A stretch of DNA of 64,000 bases from the IMG/VR virus record IMGVR_UViG_3300042383_000546, positions 1 through 64,000 of that record; one strand, 5' to 3'. The position numbers and the translations under genes are program-made. The notes below the pieces were generated by a model that was not told the origin of the DNA, ran no database searches, and saw only the letters and a list, made by a program, of their open reading frames with translations. Shown here piece by piece: positions 43,695-51,617 of this stretch. Each line of letters opens with the position of its first letter. The stretch's first letter is position 1. The stretch is from a virus.

Positions 43695-44393
43695 TTAACG
43701 AGCAGCAGGTCTGATAATCTTTGGACTACCGTATTGCTTAGAAACAGGGTCTCCGTTTAAGCCACGAGCAATATTGATGTTATCAGAAGGGTAGAATTGG
43801 AACTGAACACTTGAACTTGCGAACATAGTGAAAGTCAATTTAGTGAAGCCATCGATACGGAAAGGTTGTTTCAATTCGATAACACCACTTTGGTTCTGAT
43901 AAGGGTCAATTACAGGTGTCAAGATTTTAACAGCTTGGTTACCGTTAGCGTCTTGAGTAGTTAAAGTAATCGGTTGTAACACTTGACTTGTTGTACCATT
44001 TACAGAAGAAATCAAAGTAGAACCGATTGTGAAAGGGCTTACACTTGATTGGTTAAGTAAGTTGTAATAAGTTGTGTTAGAAAGGTTAGACGTAATGGTT
44101 ACGTTGTTTACAGTTAAAGAACCTGCAGAGAAACCTGCATTGTTCAAGTAAACGTAAGCACCAAATACATCTACAGATACTGCAGCGTTTGAAGCGTTAG
44201 ATACTGTGATGATGTAAGGCTGAGACTTCATCATACCTGCTGATGCCATTGGAGCTACTGCAGGTGCTGCGTCAGCAGCGAAGAAATTGTCTGCCCCTGT
44301 AAAATAGGTTTCGTCTGCGAAACCATCTACACCAATAAACTGCTCGTTAATAGAGCGGTTAGCTTGTTGTAAGTACTTTTGAATACTAGACAT
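43695..44393 (-). CDS. Major capsid protein candidate (jelly-roll-like)
   Basis: 232 residues. The N-terminal ~60 are polar and Ala-rich with F-T-G-A-D-N-F; the rest is almost all beta strands rich in Thr, Ser, Asn and Val (about 62-232), including D-P-Y-Q-N-Q and D-G-F-T-K-L-T-F, shared with the minor protein at 13359. It has a possible promoter region upstream and the strongest terminator downstream, and lies next to the packaging-type ATPase. Size fits a single-jelly-roll capsid protein. Fold and role inferred, not proven. Confidence 0.6.
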   Translation of the reverse strand: MSSIQKYLQQANRSINEQFIGVDGFADETYFTGADNFFAADAAPAVAPMASAGMMKSQPYIITVSNASNAAVSVDVFGAYVYLNNAGFSAGSLTVNNVTITSNLSNTTYYNLLNQSSVSPFTIGSTLISSVNGTTSQVLQPITLTTQDANGNQAVKILTPVIDPYQNQSGVIELKQPFRIDGFTKLTFTMFASSSVQFQFYPSDNINIARGLNGDPVSKQYGSPKIIRPAAR

Positions 44394-44450
44394 TGTGAAT
44401 TAATTTATTTTTTTTAAAAATTTGTTTGTTTGTAGTTAGTTCCTTATGAA

Positions 44451-44558
44451 TTAAGCACCAATCTTAGCTTTGTCAAGCAACGGCTTAACTGCTAACATAT
44501 AAAGGGCTACACCCGCTGTTACTACTAAAACTTTACCTGCAAGAGATTTGAAGTCCAT
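44451..44558 (-). CDS. 35-residue membrane miniprotein ahead of the capsid gene
   Basis: ATG at 44558, TAA at 44451. A short amphipathic start, then one membrane helix (K-V-L-V-V-T-A-G-V-A-L-Y-M-L-A-V) and a basic tail. It lies between the promoter region and the capsid gene, so it should be expressed at capsid level; a structural membrane peptide is likely. Confidence 0.55.
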   Translation of the reverse strand: MDFKSLAGKVLVVTAGVALYMLAVKPLLDKAKIGA

Positions 44559-44735
44559 TTTTTTCTAATTTAATTTTTTAAGAATAATTGTGTATCAACT
44601 GAATACAGATTCAAATGACATATCAAACCTATGTACTTAATTTTAATTGATAATTAAATCTAATTAGTTTGTTTACTACAATCGTTTGTAGCAAAACGAG
44701 GTAATTTGATACTTTATATTACGTTTATTTGTAGC
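44559..44735 (-). promoter_or_regulatory. Capsid operon regulatory region
   Basis: Main part of the longest non-coding stretch (44559-44793). It has TAGGTTTG (44624-44631, minus strand), a match to TAnnTTTG but with no TTG at the right distance; an inverted repeat CTACAA/TTGTAG (44676-44691); and two copies of TTTGTAGCAAAA (44685-44696, 44728-44739), 43 bases apart. These may be an operator for a late activator or repressor. Confidence 0.45.
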
Positions 44736-44770
44736 AAAAAAAATCCCCAATAGAATTAACTATCAGGGAT
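44736..44770 (-). terminator. Terminator after the ATPase gene
   Basis: Minus strand: ATCCCTGATAG, TTAATT loop, CTATTGGGGAT, then eight T. It closes the 47459-44794 transcript. Confidence 0.8.
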
Positions 44771-44793
44771 AAACAAAAAACTCAACACAGAAA

Positions 44794-45615
44794 CTATCCT
44801 ATATACTGAGCAAGTAGCCTTCTTTTAACTTCAGCTCTTGCCGTATTATCATTATATTTTTTCTTATTCTTTTCGTCTTTGAGCACCAAATAAGGATTTG
44901 TAAGAGCTCTAAAGTTTTCGCTAATATATTGCTCTACTGCATCTTCAATCATTTCTTGGCTATAGTTACCTCTGATGTTTGATTCGTCCATGTCCACATA
45001 ACAGTAAAACCTCTTGTTGCCTGAATCGTACTGAGTGTTTACCATGATTTCGGCAATACGCATATACTCAAACTTATCAGGGAATTTATTTTTATGCCTT
45101 TCAACTGATTCGACATTCTTATGAAATCTTAATTGGTTTAGATTACCCCAAAGTTTAGTAACAATTCTGCCAATAGACTGATAAGACAGAATAATGTCTA
45201 AGCCAACGTGACGATTGGTAGCAATAGCACCAACTAAATCAGAAGGCATATGGTCACCGATAAATTTAGAAGGGTCTTCAATGACCAAAAGTCCATTTTT
45301 AAAAGTGCTTAATACATAGAACAAAGCCTGAGCCCATTCGTCTAGTGTCATTCTAGTTCCGTTGGGGTGGAAAGGTCTTATCCTTCTAACTTCTACATGA
45401 GGGTGAACAGTAAAAAGACCTACGTCATTAAGCGACAAAGCTCTGATTCCAAATACTCCATACTCATCGTTTACGTCCATTACAAGAGCCTTACGACCTT
45501 TAATGCCATGATAAGGGTCTCCTTCTACATATTTGTTTATGGTAATCATGTGAGCCCAAGTTTTTCCCACACCTTTTTTACCAACTGCTGCCATCAATAA
45601 AGGTTCTCTTCCCAT
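44794..45615 (-). CDS. HerA/FtsK-type packaging ATPase candidate
   Basis: 273 residues. Walker A G12-K-K-G-V-G-K-T19, Walker B L-L-V-I-E-D-P-S (109-116), and S-Y-Q-S (about 144-147) as the sensor Gln, the order seen in the genome-packaging ATPases of tailless membrane viruses (P9/A32 type) and the related HerA-FtsK proteins; Zot-like proteins are an alternative. No transmembrane helix. It lies immediately upstream of the capsid candidate. Confidence 0.7.
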   Translation of the reverse strand: MGREPLLMAAVGKKGVGKTWAHMITINKYVEGDPYHGIKGRKALVMDVNDEYGVFGIRALSLNDVGLFTVHPHVEVRRIRPFHPNGTRMTLDEWAQALFYVLSTFKNGLLVIEDPSKFIGDHMPSDLVGAIATNRHVGLDIILSYQSIGRIVTKLWGNLNQLRFHKNVESVERHKNKFPDKFEYMRIAEIMVNTQYDSGNKRFYCYVDMDESNIRGNYSQEMIEDAVEQYISENFRALTNPYLVLKDEKNKKKYNDNTARAEVKRRLLAQYIG

Positions 45616-45617
45616 TT

Positions 45618-45905
45618 CTAATTTTTTGTTTCTTTAAGTGCCATTTCTATTCTGTAAGAATCGTACACTTTTGAAAATGATATTCTTCTGATAGTAGTAT
45701 CACACATAGCAAAGTCATACTCAATCTTCATAAAGTTTTCTTTCTTTATAAAAATCGGGATAACCTTACAATCCTCTACATAAATGATAAAATCGTCATC
45801 GTTTTCAACAGGGAAATAGATTTTTTCTGCCTCTTTATCAAAGACACGAATAACACTCATTATCCTCTGCTTAAACTCAATCCACTCAGGGCTTTTAATT
45901 CTCAT
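45618..45905 (-). CDS. Small hypothetical protein upstream of the ATPase
   Basis: 95 residues, soluble, beta/alpha, no motif. Two-base gap to the ATPase gene and one-base gap to the upstream gene, so expressed with them. Confidence 0.5.
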   Translation of the reverse strand: MRIKSPEWIEFKQRIMSVIRVFDKEAEKIYFPVENDDDFIIYVEDCKVIPIFIKKENFMKIEYDFAMCDTTIRRISFSKVYDSYRIEMALKETKN

Positions 45906-45906
45906 T

Positions 45907-47034
45907 TTAATCTAGTCCTTGCATTTGTGGATTTGGTTTCTCTTTCCCGTCTTTGTCCGTTTCTCTCAAAATTATTGCTTCAGCTATTTCACTTTCGTCA
46001 ATGTTATTGATATAATCTTTTGGTCTACGACCTCTTTTACCACCTGTCTTTCTACTTTTCATAGCCTCTTGATATGAGCTATTGCCACCATTTGCTTTTG
46101 CTGCATTTTCACTCCAAATCTTCTCCTTAGCTCTTTGTTCCATGAGCTTTGCTTTACCCGTTGAAGGAACTTTGTGTTCCGTTACAGTTGAGTTTATTAC
46201 CGCCTCATTTGAGTTGAAATTATCAAACTCTTGAGTTGCTTCATAAGTTGGTGTAGGTGTCGGGGTTGGTGTAGGCTTTGGTGCAGATGGTTTAGGTGTT
46301 GGTACAGCCCCGCTAGATTTAATAGCTGCAGTATTTTCTACTAAAGCATTAATCAAATCATTTGCAGTAGATTTCATTTGATAAATGAGAACACTCTTAA
46401 CTGCAATATCTTTACCAAAAGCAAAGAGTACATACTGCTCATCAGTCATACCCGCACCTCTTTTTTCTAGTATTCTTACTAGTGGAGGTTTAACGTCTTT
46501 TTTGAACTCTTTAGAAACAACTAAAGTGTCTTTTGTTTGGTTGTTAAACTCTTCAATAAACTCACCTGCAGAAATAGTAGAACCATCTGCCGTTGGCACT
46601 TGAATAGATAAATCTAATTCACCTTCAGCTTGAAGTTTTTTAATTCTTTTTTCAGGAATTTTCAGGAACATATTTCCCCATGAGTTGATTTGCTCATAGG
46701 TATCTAATATGATTGTAGCTAAGTGTTCTGCACCTGCTTTCTTTTCTGCATCAGTTGCTTGATTCATGGCAGGGTTTACAGGAGCTGATTCGTTTCTACG
46801 ATTACCTCCACCGCCACCATCACCGCCTAGCATATCGTATGGGTTATCTCTAGTATTTATTGACTGAGGTTGAAAAGAAGGCTCAGGAATAATAGTAGAT
46901 AATCGGTCTTGAGAAACAAAACCTGTTGGCTGACTATATGGTTTATCATTTACGTTGTCACTAAAGGGCATAAACTCCCTTTTAGGTTCTGTAAATGTTT
47001 GCTGATTTTGTTGCTGTTCAGTCTGATTTTCCAT
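45907..47034 (-). CDS. Low-complexity Gln/Pro/Gly-rich protein
   Basis: 375 residues. Gln-rich start, a GGGGG stretch (about 75-80), a folded helical middle (about 100-245) and a P-T-P-T-P linker (about 252-265), then a basic, Asn-rich C-terminus with K-R-G-R-R-P-K, an AT-hook-like DNA-binding element. Operon with the ATPase suggests a packaging or DNA-organising role (inference). No family recognised. Confidence 0.45.
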   Translation of the reverse strand: MENQTEQQQNQQTFTEPKREFMPFSDNVNDKPYSQPTGFVSQDRLSTIIPEPSFQPQSINTRDNPYDMLGGDGGGGGNRRNESAPVNPAMNQATDAEKKAGAEHLATIILDTYEQINSWGNMFLKIPEKRIKKLQAEGELDLSIQVPTADGSTISAGEFIEEFNNQTKDTLVVSKEFKKDVKPPLVRILEKRGAGMTDEQYVLFAFGKDIAVKSVLIYQMKSTANDLINALVENTAAIKSSGAVPTPKPSAPKPTPTPTPTPTYEATQEFDNFNSNEAVINSTVTEHKVPSTGKAKLMEQRAKEKIWSENAAKANGGNSSYQEAMKSRKTGGKRGRRPKDYINNIDESEIAEAIILRETDKDGKEKPNPQMQGLD

Positions 47035-47039
47035 GATGG

Positions 47040-47459
47040 TTATTTGTTTAATAGTATTTTATCTAGTTTGTCTTTTATTTTTAAATAGGGTATATCCGAT
47101 TTGTACTTAGGGTTCAAAGACTCAATCAGAATTTTGTATTTACTGATATTGGTCTTATGCCTAGATATGAAAATGGTATCACTAATATCTCTTATAGTCA
47201 TACTTTTATAAAGATAGTAAACGCAAAAACCCACCGCAAACTTGTTATCACCTCTAGCGTACTTAGCATACAGCAAAGATTCTACGTCCATGCTAAATGC
47301 CTGTGAAACTGAGTTTAATACCAAATTTATGTATGGGTCATCAAAAGAGGTTACTTGACCATCTTCTATTGTGAGAGCAGCCATTGTTTTGTCATATCCA
47401 TTTTTCTTAAAATAGCTGACAAAAGTCTCAAGAGCTGTAAATGTATTATCAAGATTCAT
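47040..47459 (-). CDS. Helix-turn-helix-like protein
   Basis: 139 residues. The C-terminal half (about 80-120) with Y-L-Y-K-S-M-T-I-R-D-I-S and H-K-T-N-I-S-K-Y resembles the DNA-binding helices of DnaA domain IV, but no ATPase domain is present. First gene after a good promoter, so a regulator of the ATPase/capsid region is possible. Confidence 0.45.
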   Translation of the reverse strand: MNLDNTFTALETFVSYFKKNGYDKTMAALTIEDGQVTSFDDPYINLVLNSVSQAFSMDVESLLYAKYARGDNKFAVGFCVYYLYKSMTIRDISDTIFISRHKTNISKYKILIESLNPKYKSDIPYLKIKDKLDKILLNK

Positions 47460-47476
47460 GGTTATTTTTTATTGAA

Positions 47477-47508
47477 CAAATGTATTTATTTTATCTCAAA
47501 TTTACCAA
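47477..47508 (-). promoter_or_regulatory. Bacteroidota-type promoter
   Basis: Minus strand TTG (47506-47508), 21-base spacer, TACATTTG (47477-47484), an exact TAnnTTTG box, 18 bases before the ATG at 47459. The -33 overlaps the end of the upstream nuclease gene. Confidence 0.65.
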
Positions 47509-47903
47509 CCTGAAATTATATTTTTTAATTTACCGCCATTTTGTTTAAACCACTCTTTGCCTATCACTCTTAGCTTTACATCAGGGTGATATTTAGCCAT
47601 CCTTTTAATCTTTGTTGCTGACTTTGCATCCATGTAGCCCTTTATTTCAATCCATTCCTCTGAGCCACTAGGAAAAATGACCATAAAATCAGGTTTATAG
47701 TTATTTGTTCCCCTCTTTATTGCCTCAAACCAAAAGGTCTTAGGTTCGTGCTGCCATTCAATTATATGACCATGCTTTTTCATAAACTCCAAATACAAAG
47801 CATATCTATATTCCCATCTGCTTCTATAAAAGTTTCTTTTACCACCAATTTCAGCCCAATCTTGTTTCCAAGTGGACTTACCGTCTTTTAAGTGTATTTG
47901 CAT
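47502..47903 (-). CDS. PD-(D/E)XK nuclease (DUF1064/Gp49-like)
   Basis: 133 residues. E31 in S-R-W-E-Y-R-Y, P71-D72-F-M and E86-I-K88 form the E/PD/ExK nuclease core. Phage proteins of this type are small resolvases or endonucleases acting on branched or foreign DNA. It overlaps the PAP2 gene by one base. Confidence 0.75.
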   Translation of the reverse strand: MQIHLKDGKSTWKQDWAEIGGKRNFYRSRWEYRYALYLEFMKKHGHIIEWQHEPKTFWFEAIKRGTNNYKPDFMVIFPSGSEEWIEIKGYMDAKSATKIKRMAKYHPDVKLRVIGKEWFKQNGGKLKNIISGW

Positions 47904-48544
47904 TATAGTCCGTATCTAGCTTTGAAATCTCTGTCTTTTATGATAGTTTCAACACAATAAAGTGAGAAATCGTTATCTGAAGGATAGTGAAGACCCAAAT
48001 AAATTCTTGAGTATTCAATGTCCTTAGCCAAAGAATCAAAATAGCCAAACTTCTCAGGGAAGTGATTGCCTAGTACATGGCAAATCAAGGCTGCCTGAAA
48101 TGTATGACCTGCAGGATATGAGGGTGTTTCAGCCGAAACTGAACTAAAAGGGAATAGTTTTAATTTGTAGTGCTGTGCTAACTGATAAGGTCTTGGACGC
48201 TGAAAATGGTACTTTAATTTAAGTATCACAGGCAGACTTTCGTCTATTAGACTATCTACTAGTTCTATGCCTTTGTCCCCTAGTTCCTGATTTATAATAA
48301 CACTAGCAAATATTCTTTCAATAGAAGGGTCGTATGACCTATATCTTTTGAGAGCCTCTTCGTCAGCTTTTACATCACCGATATAATCTACTACTTCGTT
48401 TAATTCCTCTCTAGTAGCTTTTGAGCTATTCAAAGGGAAACCAAACTTGATTAATTGAGGCAAATGTTTATCTAAAGGGCTTTCAACCTCTAAATAAGGT
48501 AATTGCCTTTGTGTTGGATTGCCATAGGTTATAGAATCAAGCAT
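47903..48544 (-). CDS. PAP2-type phosphatase
   Basis: 213 residues. The three PAP2 motifs are complete: K111-x(4)-R-P-R-P119, S142-Y-P-A-G-H147 and S-R180-x(5)-H186-x(3)-D190. PAP2 enzymes hydrolyse phosphatidic acid, undecaprenyl pyrophosphate or similar phosphoesters. It lacks obvious transmembrane helices, unlike most lipid PAP2 enzymes, so it may act on a soluble or membrane-surface substrate. A role in remodelling lipids for the virion membrane is an inference. Confidence 0.8.
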   Translation of the reverse strand: MLDSITYGNPTQRQLPYLEVESPLDKHLPQLIKFGFPLNSSKATREELNEVVDYIGDVKADEEALKRYRSYDPSIERIFASVIINQELGDKGIELVDSLIDESLPVILKLKYHFQRPRPYQLAQHYKLKLFPFSSVSAETPSYPAGHTFQAALICHVLGNHFPEKFGYFDSLAKDIEYSRIYLGLHYPSDNDFSLYCVETIIKDRDFKARYGL

Positions 48545-48578
48545 AATTGTTTATGGTTATTTTGTGTTTTTATATTTT

Positions 48579-49007
48579 TTATTTTTTTACCCACCTGTTA
48601 GGTCTGTATACCGTTTGTACCGCTTGTAAACCATTTCCTCTTGATTCGGGAGCAGTAAATTTATAAACTCCAAATTGAGTAGTTAAAGTATCACCTAACG
48701 TTGGTTTACCACCTACTGAATACTTTTTCATGGCAGCACTTTCAAAGGCTAAAACCTCTTCTTTGCTATCCATCATACCACCATAAAGATTACTAAATAC
48801 CCTATTTGATGGAATTACAGATGGTTCTCTACTAGGTAGCTTAATACCTCCACCTCCACTTCTAACTACTTCTTCGTAAGTGAGACCGCCTCTATTATCT
48901 TGAGGCTGAGTAACTACACCTTGACCTTTTTGTCCTCTCATCTTGTAGACATAAAATGCTACTGCACCTAAGCCTAAAGCAATTAGAATCTTTTGATTTG
49001 TTGTCAT
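48579..49007 (-). CDS. N-terminally anchored protein
   Basis: 142 residues. Membrane helix (about 6-22), Gly-rich linker, soluble domain with basic C-terminus. No family recognised. Confidence 0.55.
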   Translation of the reverse strand: MTTNQKILIALGLGAVAFYVYKMRGQKGQGVVTQPQDNRGGLTYEEVVRSGGGGIKLPSREPSVIPSNRVFSNLYGGMMDSKEEVLAFESAAMKKYSVGGKPTLGDTLTTQFGVYKFTAPESRGNGLQAVQTVYRPNRWVKK

Positions 49008-49214
49008 TTATTTTCTGTTTTTCAAGTAATTATTTCCGTTGTATATAAGTGTAGAAAGTCCTAAAATGAATAAACCAACCCTTATTGGATTGGATAAACT
49101 CTTTTGACTAGCTACATAAAAACAAAAGGGTGAAATTACAAATACGTCTACAAGTCTTATCTGCTGAACAGATAAAAATGGACTATAAGTTGTACTAGTT
49201 TCTTTTTTTGTCAT
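49008..49214 (-). CDS. Small two-helix membrane protein
   Basis: 68 residues from the ATG at 49214; an upstream TTG would run into the previous gene's stop. Two hydrophobic stretches (about 21-35, 44-57). No family recognised. Confidence 0.5.
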   Translation of the reverse strand: MTKKETSTTYSPFLSVQQIRLVDVFVISPFCFYVASQKSLSNPIRVGLFILGLSTLIYNGNNYLKNRK

Positions 49215-49215
49215 A

Positions 49216-49605
49216 TTATCCAAGTCTCATAACGGGTCTTCTGCCTCTTGAGCCTGAAGCGTTTACTTCTGCTGTTTTCTTTGCAGCAAGAGCAGCACTT
49301 TCCAACTTACCGATTCTTTCAATCACGTCATTGTAAGCACTCTTTTCCATAGCCATCATGAGCCTGAAATATTGAATAGCATAAATACCAACACCCACTA
49401 TCAAAGCAGACACAGATACCTCTACTACGTTAATATCACCAAACCAAGCTCTGATACCGCCACCACTTGTTGTTTCACCGCCTTCTGCCATAGCAGGTGC
49501 AGGTGTAGGAGCAGGAGCAGCCATAGGCATGGGAGCTGCTGCAGGTGCAGGAGCGGGTGTGCTTACGGGTGCAGGAGGGGCACTATTTTCTATTGTTGTA
49601 TTCAT
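49216..49605 (-). CDS. Ala/Pro-rich membrane protein
   Basis: 129 residues. First ~45 residues of A-P repeats, then a membrane helix (about 62-80) and a short helical basic tail. Low-complexity linker plus anchor; probably virion membrane. Starts one base before the next gene's stop region. Confidence 0.5.
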   Translation of the reverse strand: MNTTIENSAPPAPVSTPAPAPAAAPMPMAAPAPTPAPAMAEGGETTSGGGIRAWFGDINVVEVSVSALIVGVGIYAIQYFRLMMAMEKSAYNDVIERIGKLESAALAAKKTAEVNASGSRGRRPVMRLG

Positions 49606-49606
49606 T

Positions 49607-50170
49607 TTAATCTTTTTTCTTTTTAGCTACTAAGTAAATGCCTAGTGCAACGAGTAGTAACCACCAATAACTCTTCTTTTTCTCAACAGGTGCAGCATCT
49701 TCACTACCACCGCCTCCACCACCGCCCATAGGTCTAATTCCTAGATTGGTTGAAGGTAAAATAGGAATAACGGGAATTGCAGGGACTACTACGTTTGTAT
49801 CAGGTTTTGGAGCTGCCGTTGTAGTACTAGTAGTTGTGCTAGTCGTACTATCTTCAGGTCTATTACAATACCTTTGAAACATATCATAAGCAGCCATTGT
49901 TTCATTAGGAGTTGCTGCCCCACCGCCATTTGTAGAAATAAACGTTGCTAAATCGGCACAAAAGGTAGGAGAGCCAAGTTGAGGTAACTGCATACGAGAA
50001 CCCGTACCGCCACCTAGATTGTCTTTAGTTGTATCGTTGGGATTTGATGGGTCACCTTCTAAGCCCACAAATTCAGACTTACCCGTACCAATATCATAAG
50101 AGTGATTTCGAGGTTTTACGAATTTATCTTCTCCCTCAAATACAATGACCTTTTCTTTCCTTTTTGCCAT
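49607..50170 (-). CDS. Tail-anchored protein with Thr-rich linker
   Basis: 187 residues. Basic N-terminus with F-E-G-E-D-K-F (a relative of the FTGxDxF motif), T-T-S-T-T-T-S-T-T-T repeat (about 108-120) like the fibre tails, G-rich segment, and C-terminal membrane helix ending V-A-K-K-K-K-D. It links the Thr-rich proteins with the anchored set. Confidence 0.55.
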   Translation of the reverse strand: MAKRKEKVIVFEGEDKFVKPRNHSYDIGTGKSEFVGLEGDPSNPNDTTKDNLGGGTGSRMQLPQLGSPTFCADLATFISTNGGGAATPNETMAAYDMFQRYCNRPEDSTTSTTTSTTTAAPKPDTNVVVPAIPVIPILPSTNLGIRPMGGGGGGGSEDAAPVEKKKSYWWLLLVALGIYLVAKKKKD

Positions 50171-50175
50171 AATGC

Positions 50176-50295
50176 TTATTTTAATTGGGCTGCAGCTCTT
50201 TTAATAGCGTCAGTCCATTTTTCCCCTTGTTTGCGGATTTTCTTAGCCAATTTAGCAATATCTGCTACATTGATTTTCTTTTTAGCTGTTGCCAT
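50176..50295 (-). CDS. 39-residue basic protein
   Basis: ATG at 50295, TAA at 50176. Lys/Ala-rich amphipathic helix (A-K-L-A-K-K-I-R-K-Q-G). Small DNA-binding or membrane-surface peptide; not recognised. Confidence 0.5.
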   Translation of the reverse strand: MATAKKKINVADIAKLAKKIRKQGEKWTDAIKRAAAQLK

Positions 50296-50313
50296 TTTTA
50301 TATTTTTTAGTGA

Positions 50314-50421
50314 TTATTGACCACTTTTCCAAGCAGAACTGATTACTCTTACGGTTACATAAAGAACCAATAAACTTAAACCAACTCCTACTGCTGTAGA
50401 TACGATACCTTTCTTTTCCAT
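50314..50421 (-). CDS. 35-residue membrane miniprotein ending W-K-S-G-Q
   Basis: ATG at 50421, TAA at 50314. Single membrane helix then S-S-A-W-K-S-G-Q, the same end as the 41647-41748 miniprotein. Probable structural paralog. Confidence 0.65.
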   Translation of the reverse strand: MEKKGIVSTAVGVGLSLLVLYVTVRVISSAWKSGQ

Positions 50422-50493
50422 GATTTTTATTTTTTAGATTTAAAAATAAGTTGTATAAAATTAGCAATTATTTCTAATTACCTATATTTTTTT

Positions 50494-51015
50494 TTATTTA
50501 GCTGTCACGTTTCCACCAAAGCTGCCTTTACCTCCAAAGAAAGCGTCATCCCAAAAGGTTTCTTCGTTTCCTGTGAATGGTTTGTACTCAAATACGTCAA
50601 AACCTGCACTTTGAGGTATATCCCACACCTTTTTAGCTATTGCATCTTCATTACCTGTAAATGAGTGTACATCGTCTTTATTCCTTAGTATTTTGTCTAC
50701 TAAGCCTCTTTTGAGGATTTCTATTCTGTCAAAATAACGCTGCCCGTTTGGCTGAATAGAAGTACCGAACCTTACACCCCAATCATAAGCTATAAGATAA
50801 CTAGACTCACCTCTAAGCACAAATGGCTTACCATTTATTGTTAAATAAGCAATTCCCTTACTATAGTCAATGCTATCAATCGTAATCTTAGGAGACCATA
50901 TGTTGTTTTTATAAAAGGTGTAAAGACCAAAAACAGCCACAACACCTGTAGATATTGCTGCTATCCTTAGAAATGTACTATTTGCTTTGCTTAGTTTACT
51001 TGTTAAATCTGACAT
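50494..51015 (-). CDS. N-terminally anchored protein with FTGNE motifs
   Basis: 173 residues from the ATG at 51015, one base from the endolysin stop; an earlier start would overlap the endolysin. Membrane helix (about 18-35), beta domain, then two F-T-G-N-E motifs (the second followed by E-T-F) and a Gly/Phe-rich tail. Structural role inferred from the shared motif. Confidence 0.55.
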   Translation of the reverse strand: MSDLTSKLSKANSTFLRIAAISTGVVAVFGLYTFYKNNIWSPKITIDSIDYSKGIAYLTINGKPFVLRGESSYLIAYDWGVRFGTSIQPNGQRYFDRIEILKRGLVDKILRNKDDVHSFTGNEDAIAKKVWDIPQSAGFDVFEYKPFTGNEETFWDDAFFGGKGSFGGNVTAK

Positions 51016-51016
51016 A

Positions 51017-51616
51017 TTAAGCCATTGTTGAATGAAATGAATCGAAATGTTTTTGACGGTCAGCCAATCCAATGACCCCGCCATTAACTCGTTTGGTTAC
51101 TGCAAGTACAACTTCGTGACCATGACCCTTATCACAAATATCCCATAATTTGTTGGTATGGAAGAAAAAAGCTGCACTCATAAGTGGGTATTTTGTGGCA
51201 ACTAAATCAGGATTTGCCAAAATATCGTCTTCTACAAACTTATCAAAAGCTGTATAATTATTCTTTCCTGTAAGTTGGATGTAGCCACGACCTCTAAATT
51301 TGTAGCCATCACCACTAGCTTCGTCACCATTACCCATACGGTTGCCATACACCTTGTTTGCAATCTTTTCAGGCTGTCTAGCATACTTTGCAGCTAGTTC
51401 AGTTGTCGGAAAATATTTAGGGAATATCTTACGAAGTCCGTCTGCTGAGTAGTTTAGGTTTTCTTTTGTAAACTTAAAATGACCACTTTCATGACCGCAT
51501 TGAGCCAAGAAGTGACACAACCTCAAAGGATTGGTCACACCAAACTTTTCCATAATTGCAGGTATTTCGTCTAATACTGCCTGTGGTAACTTTGTTCCTA
51601 ATTTTGAAATATCCAT
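51017..51616 (-). CDS. GH19 chitinase/lysozyme-type endolysin
   Basis: 199 residues from the ATG at 51616. C-G-H-E43-S-G-H-F is the GH19 catalytic motif, followed by N-Y-S-A-D-G-L-R-K-I-F-P-K-Y-F and F-R-G-R-G-Y-I-Q-L-T-G-x-x-N-Y, the second conserved block. GH19 enzymes cleave the beta-1,4 bond of peptidoglycan or chitin. No signal peptide, so it needs a holin or virion delivery; spanin-like and holin-like genes are adjacent. Confidence 0.85.
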   Translation of the reverse strand: MDISKLGTKLPQAVLDEIPAIMEKFGVTNPLRLCHFLAQCGHESGHFKFTKENLNYSADGLRKIFPKYFPTTELAAKYARQPEKIANKVYGNRMGNGDEASGDGYKFRGRGYIQLTGKNNYTAFDKFVEDDILANPDLVATKYPLMSAAFFFHTNKLWDICDKGHGHEVVLAVTKRVNGGVIGLADRQKHFDSFHSTMA

Positions 51617-51617
51617 G

